DNA from: Ignavigranum ruoffiae
GTDB lineage: Bacteria; Bacillota; Bacilli; Lactobacillales; Aerococcaceae
Direction of reading: 5' to 3'
Length of the DNA stretch: 64,000 bases
Assembly: GCF_900110675.1 (NCBI RefSeq)
Contig: NZ_FOEN01000009.1
Span: forward strand, 1-64,000
The translations under genes and the position numbers were made by a program. This document shows positions 35,566 to 44,616 of this stretch, piece by piece. The notes under the pieces were generated by a model. It was not told the origin of the DNA and made no database searches. It saw nothing but the letters and a program-made list of their open reading frames with translations. Numbering within the stretch: position 1 is the first letter of the stretch; each line of letters opens with the position of its first letter.

Positions 35566-35694
35566 CCCTCTTTACCCAAACTTATCCACAGTCCATTGTG
35601 AACAACCGCTAAAAAGGTTGATATCTCTGTGTTTTACTGCATTAATTCAGAGTAATCTATGAATTTGAGCTGATTTTATCAGGACTTATCCACA
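35531..35694. promoter_or_regulatory. DnaA-box cluster between convergent ktrA and htrA
   Basis: Perfect TTATnCACA boxes lie at 35531-35539 (TTATGCACA, plus), 35545-35553 (TTATACACA, minus), 35582-35590 (TTATCCACA, plus) and 35686-35694 (TTATCCACA, plus). A one-mismatch box, TTGTTCACA, is at 35597-35605 on the minus strand. Two of them lie in the ktrA terminator. The function is unknown; dnaA and dnaN are not in the window. Confidence 0.6.
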
Positions 35695-35714
35695 AGTTTT
35701 TCCATTTTTAGGCT

Positions 35715-35755
35715 AAAAAGAGGAGGTCCCTTCGGTTAAAAAAGGCTCCCTCCTC
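35715..35755 (-). terminator. htrA terminator
   Basis: Minus strand GAGGAGG (35749-35755) pairs with CCTCCTC (35720-35726) and is followed by TTTTT. Confidence 0.85.
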
Positions 35756-35770
35756 ATTCTGAGAAACATA

Positions 35771-36994
35771 TTAATTATTGTTTTGAACAGTGTCGGTTAA
35801 CTTCACATCTATGGTTTGCTCTTTGCCTTCACGAATAATCTTAAGTTTAATTGTGTCCCCCACTTTGTATTGGTAGAGCACTTCTTTCAAGTTCATCGCA
35901 TCAGTGACGGTTTCATCGTTAATACCAGTAATGACGTCATATTGTTGAAGTCCAGCAGTCTCAGCGGCAGATTGAGATTGAATACGCATCACGATGACGC
36001 CATCAACTTGATCTTCAGCTAATTTGAGGATATTGGTTCGAGATTCAATCGAAACTTGAGCCAAATCCCACATTTGAATACCTAGGGCTGGTCGTTCCAC
36101 TTCACCCTTCTCTTCAAGTTGAGACACTATATTCTTCACGTCATTGATTGGAATGGCAAAGCCCATTCCTTCAATGGCAGTGGAGGCGAACTTACTTGAA
36201 TTAATACCGATTAATTGGCCTTGAGTATTGACTAGGGCCCCACCAGAGTTGCCTGGATTAATGGCGGCATCTGTTTGAATTAAGGTCATATCCCAATCTG
36301 GATTTTGATCACCATCAGTATCGACTGATACTTTCCGATTAAGTCCTGAAATAATCCCTTGGGTCACTGAAGTCGCAAAATCTTCGCCAACAGGAGAACC
36401 AATGGCAATGGCTAGGGAACCTACTTGAAGGTCATCTGAGTTAGCAAATTCCAAAGTTGTTTTAGCATATTTAGCTGGAATGGTTAAGACAGCAATATCG
36501 CTGAGTTTATCGGTTCCGACCAAGCTTGCTTCCGTCTTTTGGCCATCGGCCATTTGAACTTCTAAGGAATCATTATTTTCAATCACATGGTTATTGGTTA
36601 CGATATAGGCTTTGTCGCCATCAATCTTGTAAACTACACCTGAACCAGAACCGGCCAATTGGGGTTCAGCATCAAATTTATCCAAATTAATGCCACCATC
36701 GCTGCCAAAGAAATCACCATACATGGTTCCACTGGTGCCAGCCAATTGATAATTTTCAACAGAAACGACCGCATCACTGGTCTTAGAAACGGTATCCACG
36801 ATGACCGATTCAAAGTCGGATAAATTCTGGCGTGCTCCGGCTGTTTTTTGACTATCATCCATATTTAGGTTTACTCCGAGTAATAGCATGGTAAGTAATA
36901 AAATTGCACTTCCTAACACCCCGCCAAAAATGCCTTTCCAAAAAATAGAAGGTTCTTTGCTAGTGTTAGTATGTTGAGGGGCGTTTTTTGACAT
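35771..36994 (-). CDS. htrA: Serine protease HtrA/DegP-like, membrane-anchored
   Basis: A 407-residue surface protease that clears misfolded exported proteins. It has a short cytoplasmic N-terminus, one membrane anchor (about 20-42), a trypsin-like domain with catalytic His136 (TNNHVI), Asp166 (SDIAVL) and Ser250 (PGNSGGAL), and one C-terminal PDZ domain (about 305-400). Its position next to walJ near walRK is common in Firmicutes. The promoter carries phased direct repeats, suggesting two-component control. Confidence 0.97.
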   Translation of the reverse strand: MSKNAPQHTNTSKEPSIFWKGIFGGVLGSAILLLTMLLLGVNLNMDDSQKTAGARQNLSDFESVIVDTVSKTSDAVVSVENYQLAGTSGTMYGDFFGSDGGINLDKFDAEPQLAGSGSGVVYKIDGDKAYIVTNNHVIENNDSLEVQMADGQKTEASLVGTDKLSDIAVLTIPAKYAKTTLEFANSDDLQVGSLAIAIGSPVGEDFATSVTQGIISGLNRKVSVDTDGDQNPDWDMTLIQTDAAINPGNSGGALVNTQGQLIGINSSKFASTAIEGMGFAIPINDVKNIVSQLEEKGEVERPALGIQMWDLAQVSIESRTNILKLAEDQVDGVIVMRIQSQSAAETAGLQQYDVITGINDETVTDAMNLKEVLYQYKVGDTIKLKIIREGKEQTIDVKLTDTVQNNN

Positions 36995-37049
36995 TTTATT
37001 TCAGTCCTTTCATGAACATCTTTAATTTATGATTTTATCTTAGCATCAA

Positions 37050-37100
37050 ATTATGAATAGATTATGAAAAGCAAAATAGTAATTATGAATTAATTGTCAA
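37050..37100 (-). promoter_or_regulatory. htrA promoter with three phased TTCATAAT repeats
   Basis: TTGACA (37095-37100) and TATTTT (37073-37078) are 16 bp apart on the minus strand. TTCATAAT occurs three times on that strand, at 37082-37089 (in the spacer), 37061-37068 and 37050-37057, with 21- and 11-bp start-to-start distances. Such spacing is typical for OmpR/PhoB-type response regulators. Confidence 0.65.
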
Positions 37101-37124
37101 AATATACAGAAATAACCAAGTTTG

Positions 37125-37156
37125 AAAAAAGGAGAGCAGTCTAAAACTTGCTCCCC
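37125..37156 (-). terminator. walJ terminator
   Basis: Minus strand GGGGAGCA pairs with TGCTCTCC around a ten-base loop, followed by TTTTTT. It separates walJ from htrA. Confidence 0.85.
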
Positions 37157-37218
37157 CAACTTTCATCATCTAATTTCTAAAACAAATGCGTAGCGGTCCC
37201 ACGAATGGCTTCATCTTC

Positions 37219-38061
37219 TTATAAACGATTTAAAGCCGTTGCCTTAATAGGATCCGTCATATAGACATGGAAGGCCTCATCGACGGCAAAATCTTCTTGA
37301 CTCAAGGTTTGTCGCATGGCTTCCATCGCGAGTTCTTTGGTATTATTGTCTCGGCTTAGATGGCCTAGATAAATACTCTTGGTCTTATCGCCAATTAAAT
37401 CAACCATCGCTAAAGCCCCATCTACATTGGAAAGGTGGCCTTTGTCGCTAAGAATCCGTTGCTTCAAAGACCAAGGATAACGCCCCGACCGCAGCATTTC
37501 AATTTCATGATTGCTTTCGATCAGATAAGCTGAAGCGTTCTTCAAATCCGAACGTAATTTCTCAGAGACGTAGCCAGTATCGGTCAACATCACAAATTGT
37601 TTATCGGCTTTTTGAAAGGCATAAAATTGTGGTTGAATCGCATCATGGCTCACTTCATAACTTAAGACATCTAAATCACCGAAGGTTAACATTTGCTCAG
37701 CTTCGAATAGACGTCGATTGTCTGGATCAATCTTACCAATCATTTGATCCATCAGGGACCAAGTTCTGGCATTGGCATAAATCGGTAGGTTATACTTACG
37801 CGATAGGACGCCGACCCCATGAATATGATCCTTATGTTCGTGGGTAACCAAGATGGCATCAATATCTGCTAGATTGCGACCGATTTGTTTGAGTAAAGCT
37901 TCAACCTTCTTACCAGAAAGACCCGCATCAACCAGTAGTCGTTGATGGTCTGATTCTATATAGGTGCAATTCCCACTTGAACCAGAGGCTAGAATCGAGA
38001 ATTGCAGACTATCACAATCTGTTTCCTTATATTTTATCTTTTCTTGACTAATATTTAACAT
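37219..38061 (-). CDS. walJ: MBL-fold hydrolase WalJ (YycJ)
   Basis: A 280-residue metallo-beta-lactamase-fold protein: FSILASGSSGNCTYIES, then THEHKDHIHG with metal-binding histidines, YEVSHDA, TDTGYVSE and YLGHLSRDNN. This matches YycJ/WalJ, a probable DNA exonuclease/repair factor of the wal locus. The start is uncertain among GTG-ATG-TCC-ATG; I use the inner ATG (38061), as no strong ribosome binding site decides. Confidence 0.92.
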   Translation of the reverse strand: MLNISQEKIKYKETDCDSLQFSILASGSSGNCTYIESDHQRLLVDAGLSGKKVEALLKQIGRNLADIDAILVTHEHKDHIHGVGVLSRKYNLPIYANARTWSLMDQMIGKIDPDNRRLFEAEQMLTFGDLDVLSYEVSHDAIQPQFYAFQKADKQFVMLTDTGYVSEKLRSDLKNASAYLIESNHEIEMLRSGRYPWSLKQRILSDKGHLSNVDGALAMVDLIGDKTKSIYLGHLSRDNNTKELAMEAMRQTLSQEDFAVDEAFHVYMTDPIKATALNRL

Positions 38062-38151
38062 GGACATCACTTTCTAATGCTTGCTATTGTGCTAGCTTAT
38101 CACGATGACACGGCCAATGCAAGTTAGCTTCTTGAAAGCCAAATAATCAGC

Positions 38152-40017
38152 TTAGAAACCACCTGCACCGCTTCCCCCGCCACCGCCACCAGAACTACCA
38201 CTGGAGAAGCCACCTCCTAGACCGCCACTATTGGAGCCGCTGTAGCTACTTGAGCCAAAGCTTGAATGATTCACACTCTCAGAAACTGAATCATTGAAGT
38301 GACTCAAGAATACTCCTTCATTGGCATAGAAACTGAATGGTAAGCTGGCATTCATCAATTCTTCTTGACTAAAGCTATGGGTCATCGCCTTAATAACTTT
38401 CTTTCCGTAACCAAAAGCCACTGCATAGACCAGATATTCTTCCCACAGCGCTAAGGAACCAATTTTGCGTAAATCCATCTGGCCAATATCTTTCAGCATC
38501 TGGCCAAAAGCCCGCCAAGACCGATATTGCTTGTCAGCTTCATAGGTCCTGAATGGCTGACGTATAAAGAGGACCAGGAAGATTACTAATAAGATAATCG
38601 CACAGGCGACACCCATTATAAAATAAGTCCAAACTTTTGCACTAACGATATGGGTAAAGCCGCCAATCAATCCAGATCCAACGATGCTAAAGATAGCGAC
38701 AAGGAAAACTAAAGTAAAGTTAAGGCCTCCCTTCCTTTCATAAGGAGATTTATCGGGGCGAATCTCGTCAACTTGGTCAGCCAAATGGTCACTAAAATCA
38801 TCCATCAAATCTTGCTGACGTTCTTTATAATCCTCATCCGCTTCCATTAAATCGCCTAAGTCACTTAAACGTAGAGCTTGACCATCCTCAAGGGTAACCA
38901 AGGCCAAGGCGTCCTTCTCATATTCTGTGAGGGCGTCATCTGCCGCTTTCAGCGGTAGAATATCTACCGTATCTTCGCCATCAACCTGGCTAATCTCTTC
39001 AATCTGTAGGTAACCACGCCGGGCCAAGTCCAACAAAGTGCTGGAGAAATCATTCGGATCGGCCACATTTTGGGACCGTACAAAGGCTTGGGACGCTAAC
39101 GCTGGTTGCAGAGCTGAAGGCGGTTGGAAGAGATGTTCAGGTACATGAGCTGGCTGCGGATTAGCTTTCTTGACTAAGGACCGATGCCGAAAAATACCCA
39201 TGATTAAGCCTAAAATGCCGATACTTGTTAAAATGGTCATTGCCAATTGACCTAGAGATTGTTGGCGTTCAAAGTTAATACGATCCTGTTCAACTCGAGC
39301 TTCTTCTTCTTTAACTTTCTGTTGGTATACTTTGTCAGGACTTTGCTTTGGATTCTTAGCCGTTAGGCGCGGTGGGAATAAAGCGTGAACCTCAACAAAA
39401 GTGTGAGACGGATTATCCGCTACTTGAACATCAATATAAGCTGAATCAGTCTCTCTGACTGGATAAACCTTACCGAAAGGAGAACCATGTCCCCATACAT
39501 TGAAGTGTTCATCTTCATCTAGGCGGTCAGGTAAATAAATACGAGCTTCAACAGCTAAATTCTCACTAATACCACTCCCCACAATTCGCCAATTAAATTC
39601 TGCTGTATCTTGATAATTGTCAACAATGGAAGCTAGCCGATAATCCAAGACAAAAGTCTTAGTATCATTCTCACTTGGATAGAAAATTTTAAAACGAGAG
39701 ACCGTTCCTTCTTCACTGCGTTGATAGGTTCCCGGGGCTTCACTATTATTTTCTTCAAAATACTGAACTTGTCCATTATCGTCCACAACACCAATATGTA
39801 AATCCAATAATTCATGACCTGAGCCATCAACATCAATCCAAACACCATTGACTTCATCAATTCTATATAGATATTCCTGCTTGAAATGGACATCGCCATT
39901 GTCTAAAATCTGAGCTTCTATCTTGGTAGATTGGATATCAAAACTTGCCGCTTGAACTTGGTCTAGGGGCAACATAAGATTCATCAGCAAGAAAAGTAAA
40001 CATAGGAATTTCTTCAT
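38152..40017 (-). CDS. DUF2207 membrane protein, downstream paralogue
   Basis: A 621-residue surface protein. Signal peptide (KKFLCLLFLLMNLMLPLDQV, cleavage near QAAS), an extracellular beta-rich DUF2207 domain (about 25-235), one membrane segment (about 260), a cytoplasmic part with FSSTLLDLARRGYLQIEE, two more membrane segments (about 435-500), and a Gly/Ser tail ending GGGGGSGAGGF. Function unknown. I start at the ATG at 40017 behind AAGGGAG; the in-frame extension upstream runs through the tail of the previous gene. Clearly paralogous to the next-upstream gene, 25 bp away. Confidence 0.88.
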   Translation of the reverse strand: MKKFLCLLFLLMNLMLPLDQVQAASFDIQSTKIEAQILDNGDVHFKQEYLYRIDEVNGVWIDVDGSGHELLDLHIGVVDDNGQVQYFEENNSEAPGTYQRSEEGTVSRFKIFYPSENDTKTFVLDYRLASIVDNYQDTAEFNWRIVGSGISENLAVEARIYLPDRLDEDEHFNVWGHGSPFGKVYPVRETDSAYIDVQVADNPSHTFVEVHALFPPRLTAKNPKQSPDKVYQQKVKEEEARVEQDRINFERQQSLGQLAMTILTSIGILGLIMGIFRHRSLVKKANPQPAHVPEHLFQPPSALQPALASQAFVRSQNVADPNDFSSTLLDLARRGYLQIEEISQVDGEDTVDILPLKAADDALTEYEKDALALVTLEDGQALRLSDLGDLMEADEDYKERQQDLMDDFSDHLADQVDEIRPDKSPYERKGGLNFTLVFLVAIFSIVGSGLIGGFTHIVSAKVWTYFIMGVACAIILLVIFLVLFIRQPFRTYEADKQYRSWRAFGQMLKDIGQMDLRKIGSLALWEEYLVYAVAFGYGKKVIKAMTHSFSQEELMNASLPFSFYANEGVFLSHFNDSVSESVNHSSFGSSSYSGSNSGGLGGGFSSGSSGGGGGGSGAGGF

Positions 40018-40042
40018 TGAATACTTACTCCCTTCAAAACTG

Positions 40043-41965
40043 TTAAAAACCACCCATGCCGCCGCGACCTCCGGATCCACCCGAAGATCCACTCGATGCA
40101 CCGCCACCAAAACCACCGATATTGCTTCCTTGATACTTGCCCCAATTCGCAGCGGTTTTAGGGTGAGCTGCAGCTATGGATGAAGACATGGTCGTACGTA
40201 AGGCTCGATGTAATAAATAAGGGTTATTATAGAACGGTGTCGGCAGAGCTAATTCATTTAACTCATCCATACCATACTGTTTATTCATCGCTTCAATAAC
40301 CTTATCGGCCACACCAAGCGAGATAGCATAGACTAAATATTCATCCCAGAGAGGTAGACTGGCGATCTCGCGCATATTAAATTGACCAATATCCTCCAAC
40401 ATCTTAGCAAAAGCACGCCACATCCGTCGTTGATAATCTTCTTCTTGAGAATATAAGGGGGCTTTCCGATTCATAAAGAACAGAATCAGAATGAAGATAA
40501 AATTTAACGATAACAAGAGGACGATTAAGACGATATGTTTCTCAATTTGGTCAAAGCCTAGGAAGAAGAACAATAGCGGCCAAACCAGTATACTCGCTAA
40601 GAGACTCAGGGCAATCCAGGAATTCACTTTGCGACGGTATGGAAGAGATTCACCGACAGCTTGTTGCCCCATTACTTGGCAGAAATTCTTAAAGCGAGTC
40701 CAGAGACGGTTTTGTCGTTTAGCAAATTGACTGTGTTGATGAATCGCCGTTTCAATCTCGGATAATTTGACCTCATCTTGGTCCTCAGTAAATAAATATT
40801 CTAAGACATAGAGTTCATGTTTCTGGAGTTGATCTTGTTGGCTCGGTTCCTTTAACAATCGTATGCGGATTGTTTTACTATCGCCACGATTGAAGAATCC
40901 CGTCCGTTGATGTTTGGCTTCTTCGCCCAAGTCTAAATAGCCTTTACGGGCTAAATCAACGATGGTTGCCGAGAAATCATCCGCATTGAGTGGCCGATTT
41001 AGATAGGAAGCAGCCATAATGGCAGGACTGATTTCTGCCGGCAAGTTAAATACATGGTCAGGAACATGTTTAGGATTCGGATTGAGCCGTTTTTTATGGT
41101 GGAAATATAAATAGAAACTATAAAGCGTCAATAAAGGAGCAAAAGCTAACAAGGCAACCAGTTTCAAGAGTTCTAATCCTTGACGTTTTTGGTAATCAGC
41201 CCGGTCTTGTTCAACTTGAGCATTGGCCTGATTAATAATCGCTTCTTTCTTGGCTTGATCCACCCGATTCTGATTGTTAGGCGTCAAAGCGGTGGGAAAG
41301 ATTGCCTGAACTTCGAGAAATTGATTCGCCGATTGGTTCAAAACGCTGACTAGAATTCGACTTTGATTCTGGCTTTGATCCAACTGGATTTGCCCTTGAG
41401 GATCCCCATATAACCATGCACGGAAATCATTCTTTTGTTCAACTTTTCCGGGTAAAATAATCTCCGCATCCACATCGAAATTTTCATCAGTCCCTGTTCC
41501 GAGTAGTTTGCGATTTAATTCGGCGGTGTCCTGATAATTCGTGATTAAATTTTCCAGACGATACTCAAAGACGAAGTCGACTTTTTCATTTTGACTCGGA
41601 TAAAAGACAGTAAACTTCAGTAGGTCATCTTCAACCTGGGTTTGGAAGGTGCCAGCTTGACGGCTGGTCGATTCTTCCAAGTAGCGAGTCTTTCCTGTTT
41701 CTGGATCTTTGACCCCTACTCGATAAGGACCAAGGTTAACCTCTTGTAAATCAACCTGGTAGATAACCCCATTCAATTGTTTAATATCATAAGTCTGAGT
41801 TTCCGTAAATAAGACATCTCCCTCAGCGGTAATATCGCCAATTAATTCAACATGGGTAATATCATAATTTACTTGATTATCTTGAGCAGATACGGGCAAG
41901 TATCCCATCCCTAAAGCCATTATGGATAATATTATAATAAAGAGCCCTCTTGATAATTTCTTCAT
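40043..41965 (-). CDS. DUF2207 membrane protein, upstream paralogue
   Basis: A 640-residue paralogue of the following gene with the same plan: signal peptide (cleavage near VSAQ), extracellular domain with matching motifs (FTVFYPSQNEKVDFVFEYRL), membrane segment near 270, cytoplasmic FSATIVDLARKGYLDLGEE, two membrane segments, MLEDIGQFNMREIASLPLWD, and a Gly-rich C-terminus ending GGRGGMGGF. The start at 41965 has AAGGGAG upstream. The pair has its own transcription unit, since a terminator follows walI. DUF2207 proteins elsewhere often accompany LemA, here 18 kb away. Confidence 0.88.
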   Translation of the reverse strand: MKKLSRGLFIIILSIMALGMGYLPVSAQDNQVNYDITHVELIGDITAEGDVLFTETQTYDIKQLNGVIYQVDLQEVNLGPYRVGVKDPETGKTRYLEESTSRQAGTFQTQVEDDLLKFTVFYPSQNEKVDFVFEYRLENLITNYQDTAELNRKLLGTGTDENFDVDAEIILPGKVEQKNDFRAWLYGDPQGQIQLDQSQNQSRILVSVLNQSANQFLEVQAIFPTALTPNNQNRVDQAKKEAIINQANAQVEQDRADYQKRQGLELLKLVALLAFAPLLTLYSFYLYFHHKKRLNPNPKHVPDHVFNLPAEISPAIMAASYLNRPLNADDFSATIVDLARKGYLDLGEEAKHQRTGFFNRGDSKTIRIRLLKEPSQQDQLQKHELYVLEYLFTEDQDEVKLSEIETAIHQHSQFAKRQNRLWTRFKNFCQVMGQQAVGESLPYRRKVNSWIALSLLASILVWPLLFFFLGFDQIEKHIVLIVLLLSLNFIFILILFFMNRKAPLYSQEEDYQRRMWRAFAKMLEDIGQFNMREIASLPLWDEYLVYAISLGVADKVIEAMNKQYGMDELNELALPTPFYNNPYLLHRALRTTMSSSIAAAHPKTAANWGKYQGSNIGGFGGGASSGSSGGSGGRGGMGGF

Positions 41966-42124
41966 GGCATTCGCTCCCTTATTTTTCATAGTTTTATTCT
42001 AACATGTTTGTTTCCTTTTCTACAGTAAGTTAAAAAGCTTTCAAGAATTTACTCAAGTTATTTAAGCTAGAGAGGACGAAGGAAAGACTGATCGCAAAAA
42101 TATTTAAATGTGGTCAGTGATCTT

Positions 42125-42161
42125 AGCTTGTCGGCAGTTGATTTGGATAGCAAGCTTTTTT
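42125..42161 (+). terminator. Orphan terminator-like hairpin on the plus strand
   Basis: AGCTTG (42125-42130) pairs with CAAGCT (42151-42156), followed by TTTTTT. No plus-strand gene lies upstream. It might end a small RNA or be chance. The rest of the 41966-42393 gap contains candidate -10 sequences for the DUF2207 genes (for example TAGAAT with TG near 42000) and the walI terminator. Confidence 0.35.
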
Positions 42162-42251
42162 GTTAATTCAGTTAAAGTGTTTCTTTTATCCTACCAGAGA
42201 ATTAGCGAGTAAGCCGATTGCCCAGTTTATAGTGGCTAAATTTCATGGCAC

Positions 42252-42296
42252 AAAAAAACAACTACAAAGACTGAATTAAACAGTTTTGTAGCTGTT
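42252..42296 (-). terminator. Terminator of the walRKHI operon
   Basis: Minus strand AACAGCTACAAAACTG pairs, with small mismatches, with CAGTCTTTGTAGTTGTT around TTTAATT and is followed by more T. It lies about 100 bp behind the walI stop. Confidence 0.88.
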
Positions 42297-42393
42297 CCAA
42301 ACTTTATAATTCTACATATAAAGATTGATGCTGTTAGCCATTGTCAACTTGTAATCGACTTTGGAGAATCCGACACCTCAGCAGCATTCTATC

Positions 42394-43224
42394 TTAGCGT
42401 GGACCCAAAATAGTGCCGCGTTTGGCTTCAATATACACGGTACGAACTGTGCCATCCGGTTGAGTATACATAATTTCCCAGACTGGCGAAAACACGGAAA
42501 AATCTTTTAACTTATCGATTCGATAATAACTTAAACGTGAATAATCGATCCGTGAGTTATCAGGAATAAAAGTTTCGACCCGGCCATCAATAATCTGAAA
42601 AGCATCACGCTCTGAAATAGTTTGGGTATTGGTATCCAGAAGTTTGAGTTGATCTTGGTAGGTCTGGGTGTAGGAAACAGCTTGATAGTCTTCATTGAGC
42701 ATCAATTTAATTTCAGCGGTCCCATCTACAATCTTATGGTCTTCATAAGCGGTCATTTGCATATAAATTGCCCGTTCCAAAAGCGAATAGCGAGAAAATT
42801 TATATTGATTGCCCGCTACGAAATACGTCTCATCGGCAAAGAAATTTTGTTCTAACTTTTTTACCTGATCATCCGATAAGCGAGCGGTTTGATTATTTAA
42901 ATTCAAGCCCAAATCAATTGGTTCGATAAAGGTCGCCTTGACCCGATTATTCTCATCAATCTCAACCTCTTGATTAGCTAACTGTTCAATATGATCTGCT
43001 AAATAAGTTGAATTGTCTGCCTTAACCAAGGGTAGAGAAGTGGCTTCCTCAGCAATATCATCGAAAACCACCCCACGGTTCTTCAATTCTTCTTCAATGG
43101 TATACTGCATCACCGCTTTATCGGGTTCTGCCCCACTGACGCGATTATACAGGATAAACAGTAAATAGAGGTCAAAGATCAGGAAGAAAGCTAAAAGCAA
43201 GACCTGTATGCGTTTAAAGTCCAT
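42394..43224 (-). CDS. walI: WalK regulatory protein WalI (YycI)
   Basis: A 276-residue single-pass membrane protein. One N-terminal segment (VLLLAFFLIFDLYLLFILYN) is followed by an extracellular domain ending VWEIMYTQPDGTVRTVYIEA and KRGTILGPR, typical of YycI. With WalH it touches WalK in the membrane and tunes its kinase activity. Starts 3 bp behind walH; GAGGTGAG upstream. Confidence 0.92.
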   Translation of the reverse strand: MDFKRIQVLLLAFFLIFDLYLLFILYNRVSGAEPDKAVMQYTIEEELKNRGVVFDDIAEEATSLPLVKADNSTYLADHIEQLANQEVEIDENNRVKATFIEPIDLGLNLNNQTARLSDDQVKKLEQNFFADETYFVAGNQYKFSRYSLLERAIYMQMTAYEDHKIVDGTAEIKLMLNEDYQAVSYTQTYQDQLKLLDTNTQTISERDAFQIIDGRVETFIPDNSRIDYSRLSYYRIDKLKDFSVFSPVWEIMYTQPDGTVRTVYIEAKRGTILGPR

Positions 43225-43227
43225 TGC

Positions 43228-44616
43228 TTACTCACCTCCTGGTAAAATTTCAGTATCATCTTGAAATTCAGCCTCAAAAGCGGCTGAGTCCATCTGATCC
43301 AAACTATAAAAATTATCATCGATTTTAATATACCATTTTGGAATTAGGTGGGCTTTCTTCCCTGCTTCCATATCGTCCTGCCATTGATAACCGATAAAGA
43401 CATCATCAAACTGGCTCAAGCTATAACCATGATCTTTAACCTTTTCGAAAATCTCGGCCGCTGAAGCCAATTGAATCGACTGACTTTGATCAGGGATGTG
43501 AGCATGGAATATTAATAAAGGAAACTGATAACGATAGATATCGCCACTATTATTGTTTCGTATATACATTTTACTAGAACCATAATCATTGGTCCGACCC
43601 AGACTAAATATAGGCAAGTTATTTAGATATCGTCGATATTGGGCCAGGTTATGCTTAGCCCCCATCAAGCGTAAATCGCCTGGCCAATAGTCATAACGCT
43701 TAATATATTTAAAGGTATTCTCAATCTTCTCTGCGAAACTCCGTTGATTCGTATCTCCAGGCCGGTTGACCCGTACCGATAACATTTGTTTATCCTCAGT
43801 GAAATCTAGCGTATATTGATAATTAAAATACGTAACTTTTGTGTTCGAGGTCTCAGTATTTTTAAGCGCCGCATTTTCTGAAAAGGCACTTAAAAAAAGG
43901 TGCTCAGGAATACTCTCTAAAGTATATACCTGATCATCGAGATGAACAGGATCATTTGGCAAATAAATCATCCCTGCTTTCCCAATGTAGCCTTGGACTT
44001 CGATGGCTTGTACCTTGCTTTGGCTGACTTCTTGATGTAGACTCTTTCGATCCACCGCTTTATTCAAATGACCTAAATAATATTGGTTCGTTCGGGTATT
44101 TAATAAATATACAGTCCGTTCGCCATCTAAGGGATAAATAATTTGGTTGATGTAAGATTCTGCCTGATCTTCTTGATGAATTTGGACATAATCTGTCAGA
44201 AAACTTAAGGGGATTTCATCGGCAAATTGAACTTGAAGATGATTTAAGGCATAAAGATTCTCAATAAATTTTTGATCCTCTTGAAAGTCATCACGACTTA
44301 AATTAATCTGATTCTCTGCCAGAGTGCTTGCCAAACTTTCAATTAAAGTAGGATCAATGATCCATTCAGTAGCTTCTTCTGAGCGATAAATATATTTAAA
44401 AGGTTTGTATGTGTCTTTAAATTCTAACGCACTGGTTTGATAAAAATTGGGAATATCGCGTTCACCTTGCATCACCACTTCCTGGTTCCCCTCAGTCTTA
44501 CCTGGTTGAAGAAGTTGTTTGAGCGAAGTCATATCATACAAAAGATAATAGGTTAGCAGCACATTCAACAAGACACAGAAAGTTAATACAAAGGATAGGA
44601 TTCGATTTCTACGCAT
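43228..44616 (-). CDS. walH: WalK regulatory protein WalH (YycH)
   Basis: A 462-residue single-pass membrane protein (segment about 5-27) with a long extracellular domain. KFKYIYR-like and the closing region SLSQFDDVFIGYQWQDDMEA with LIPKWYIKIDDNFYSLDQ fit YycH. The ATG at 44616 overlaps the walK stop by one base (TAATG) and has GAGGAG inside walK, so coupling is expected. Confidence 0.92.
   Translation of the reverse strand: MRRNRILSFVLTFCVLLNVLLTYYLLYDMTSLKQLLQPGKTEGNQEVVMQGERDIPNFYQTSALEFKDTYKPFKYIYRSEEATEWIIDPTLIESLASTLAENQINLSRDDFQEDQKFIENLYALNHLQVQFADEIPLSFLTDYVQIHQEDQAESYINQIIYPLDGERTVYLLNTRTNQYYLGHLNKAVDRKSLHQEVSQSKVQAIEVQGYIGKAGMIYLPNDPVHLDDQVYTLESIPEHLFLSAFSENAALKNTETSNTKVTYFNYQYTLDFTEDKQMLSVRVNRPGDTNQRSFAEKIENTFKYIKRYDYWPGDLRLMGAKHNLAQYRRYLNNLPIFSLGRTNDYGSSKMYIRNNNSGDIYRYQFPLLIFHAHIPDQSQSIQLASAAEIFEKVKDHGYSLSQFDDVFIGYQWQDDMEAGKKAHLIPKWYIKIDDNFYSLDQMDSAAFEAEFQDDTEILPGGE

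Noticed and set aside
35531-35694. Calling this the chromosomal origin oriC
   Set aside because: dnaA and dnaN are absent from the window and no clear unwinding element or DnaA-trio was seen; only a box cluster is claimed.
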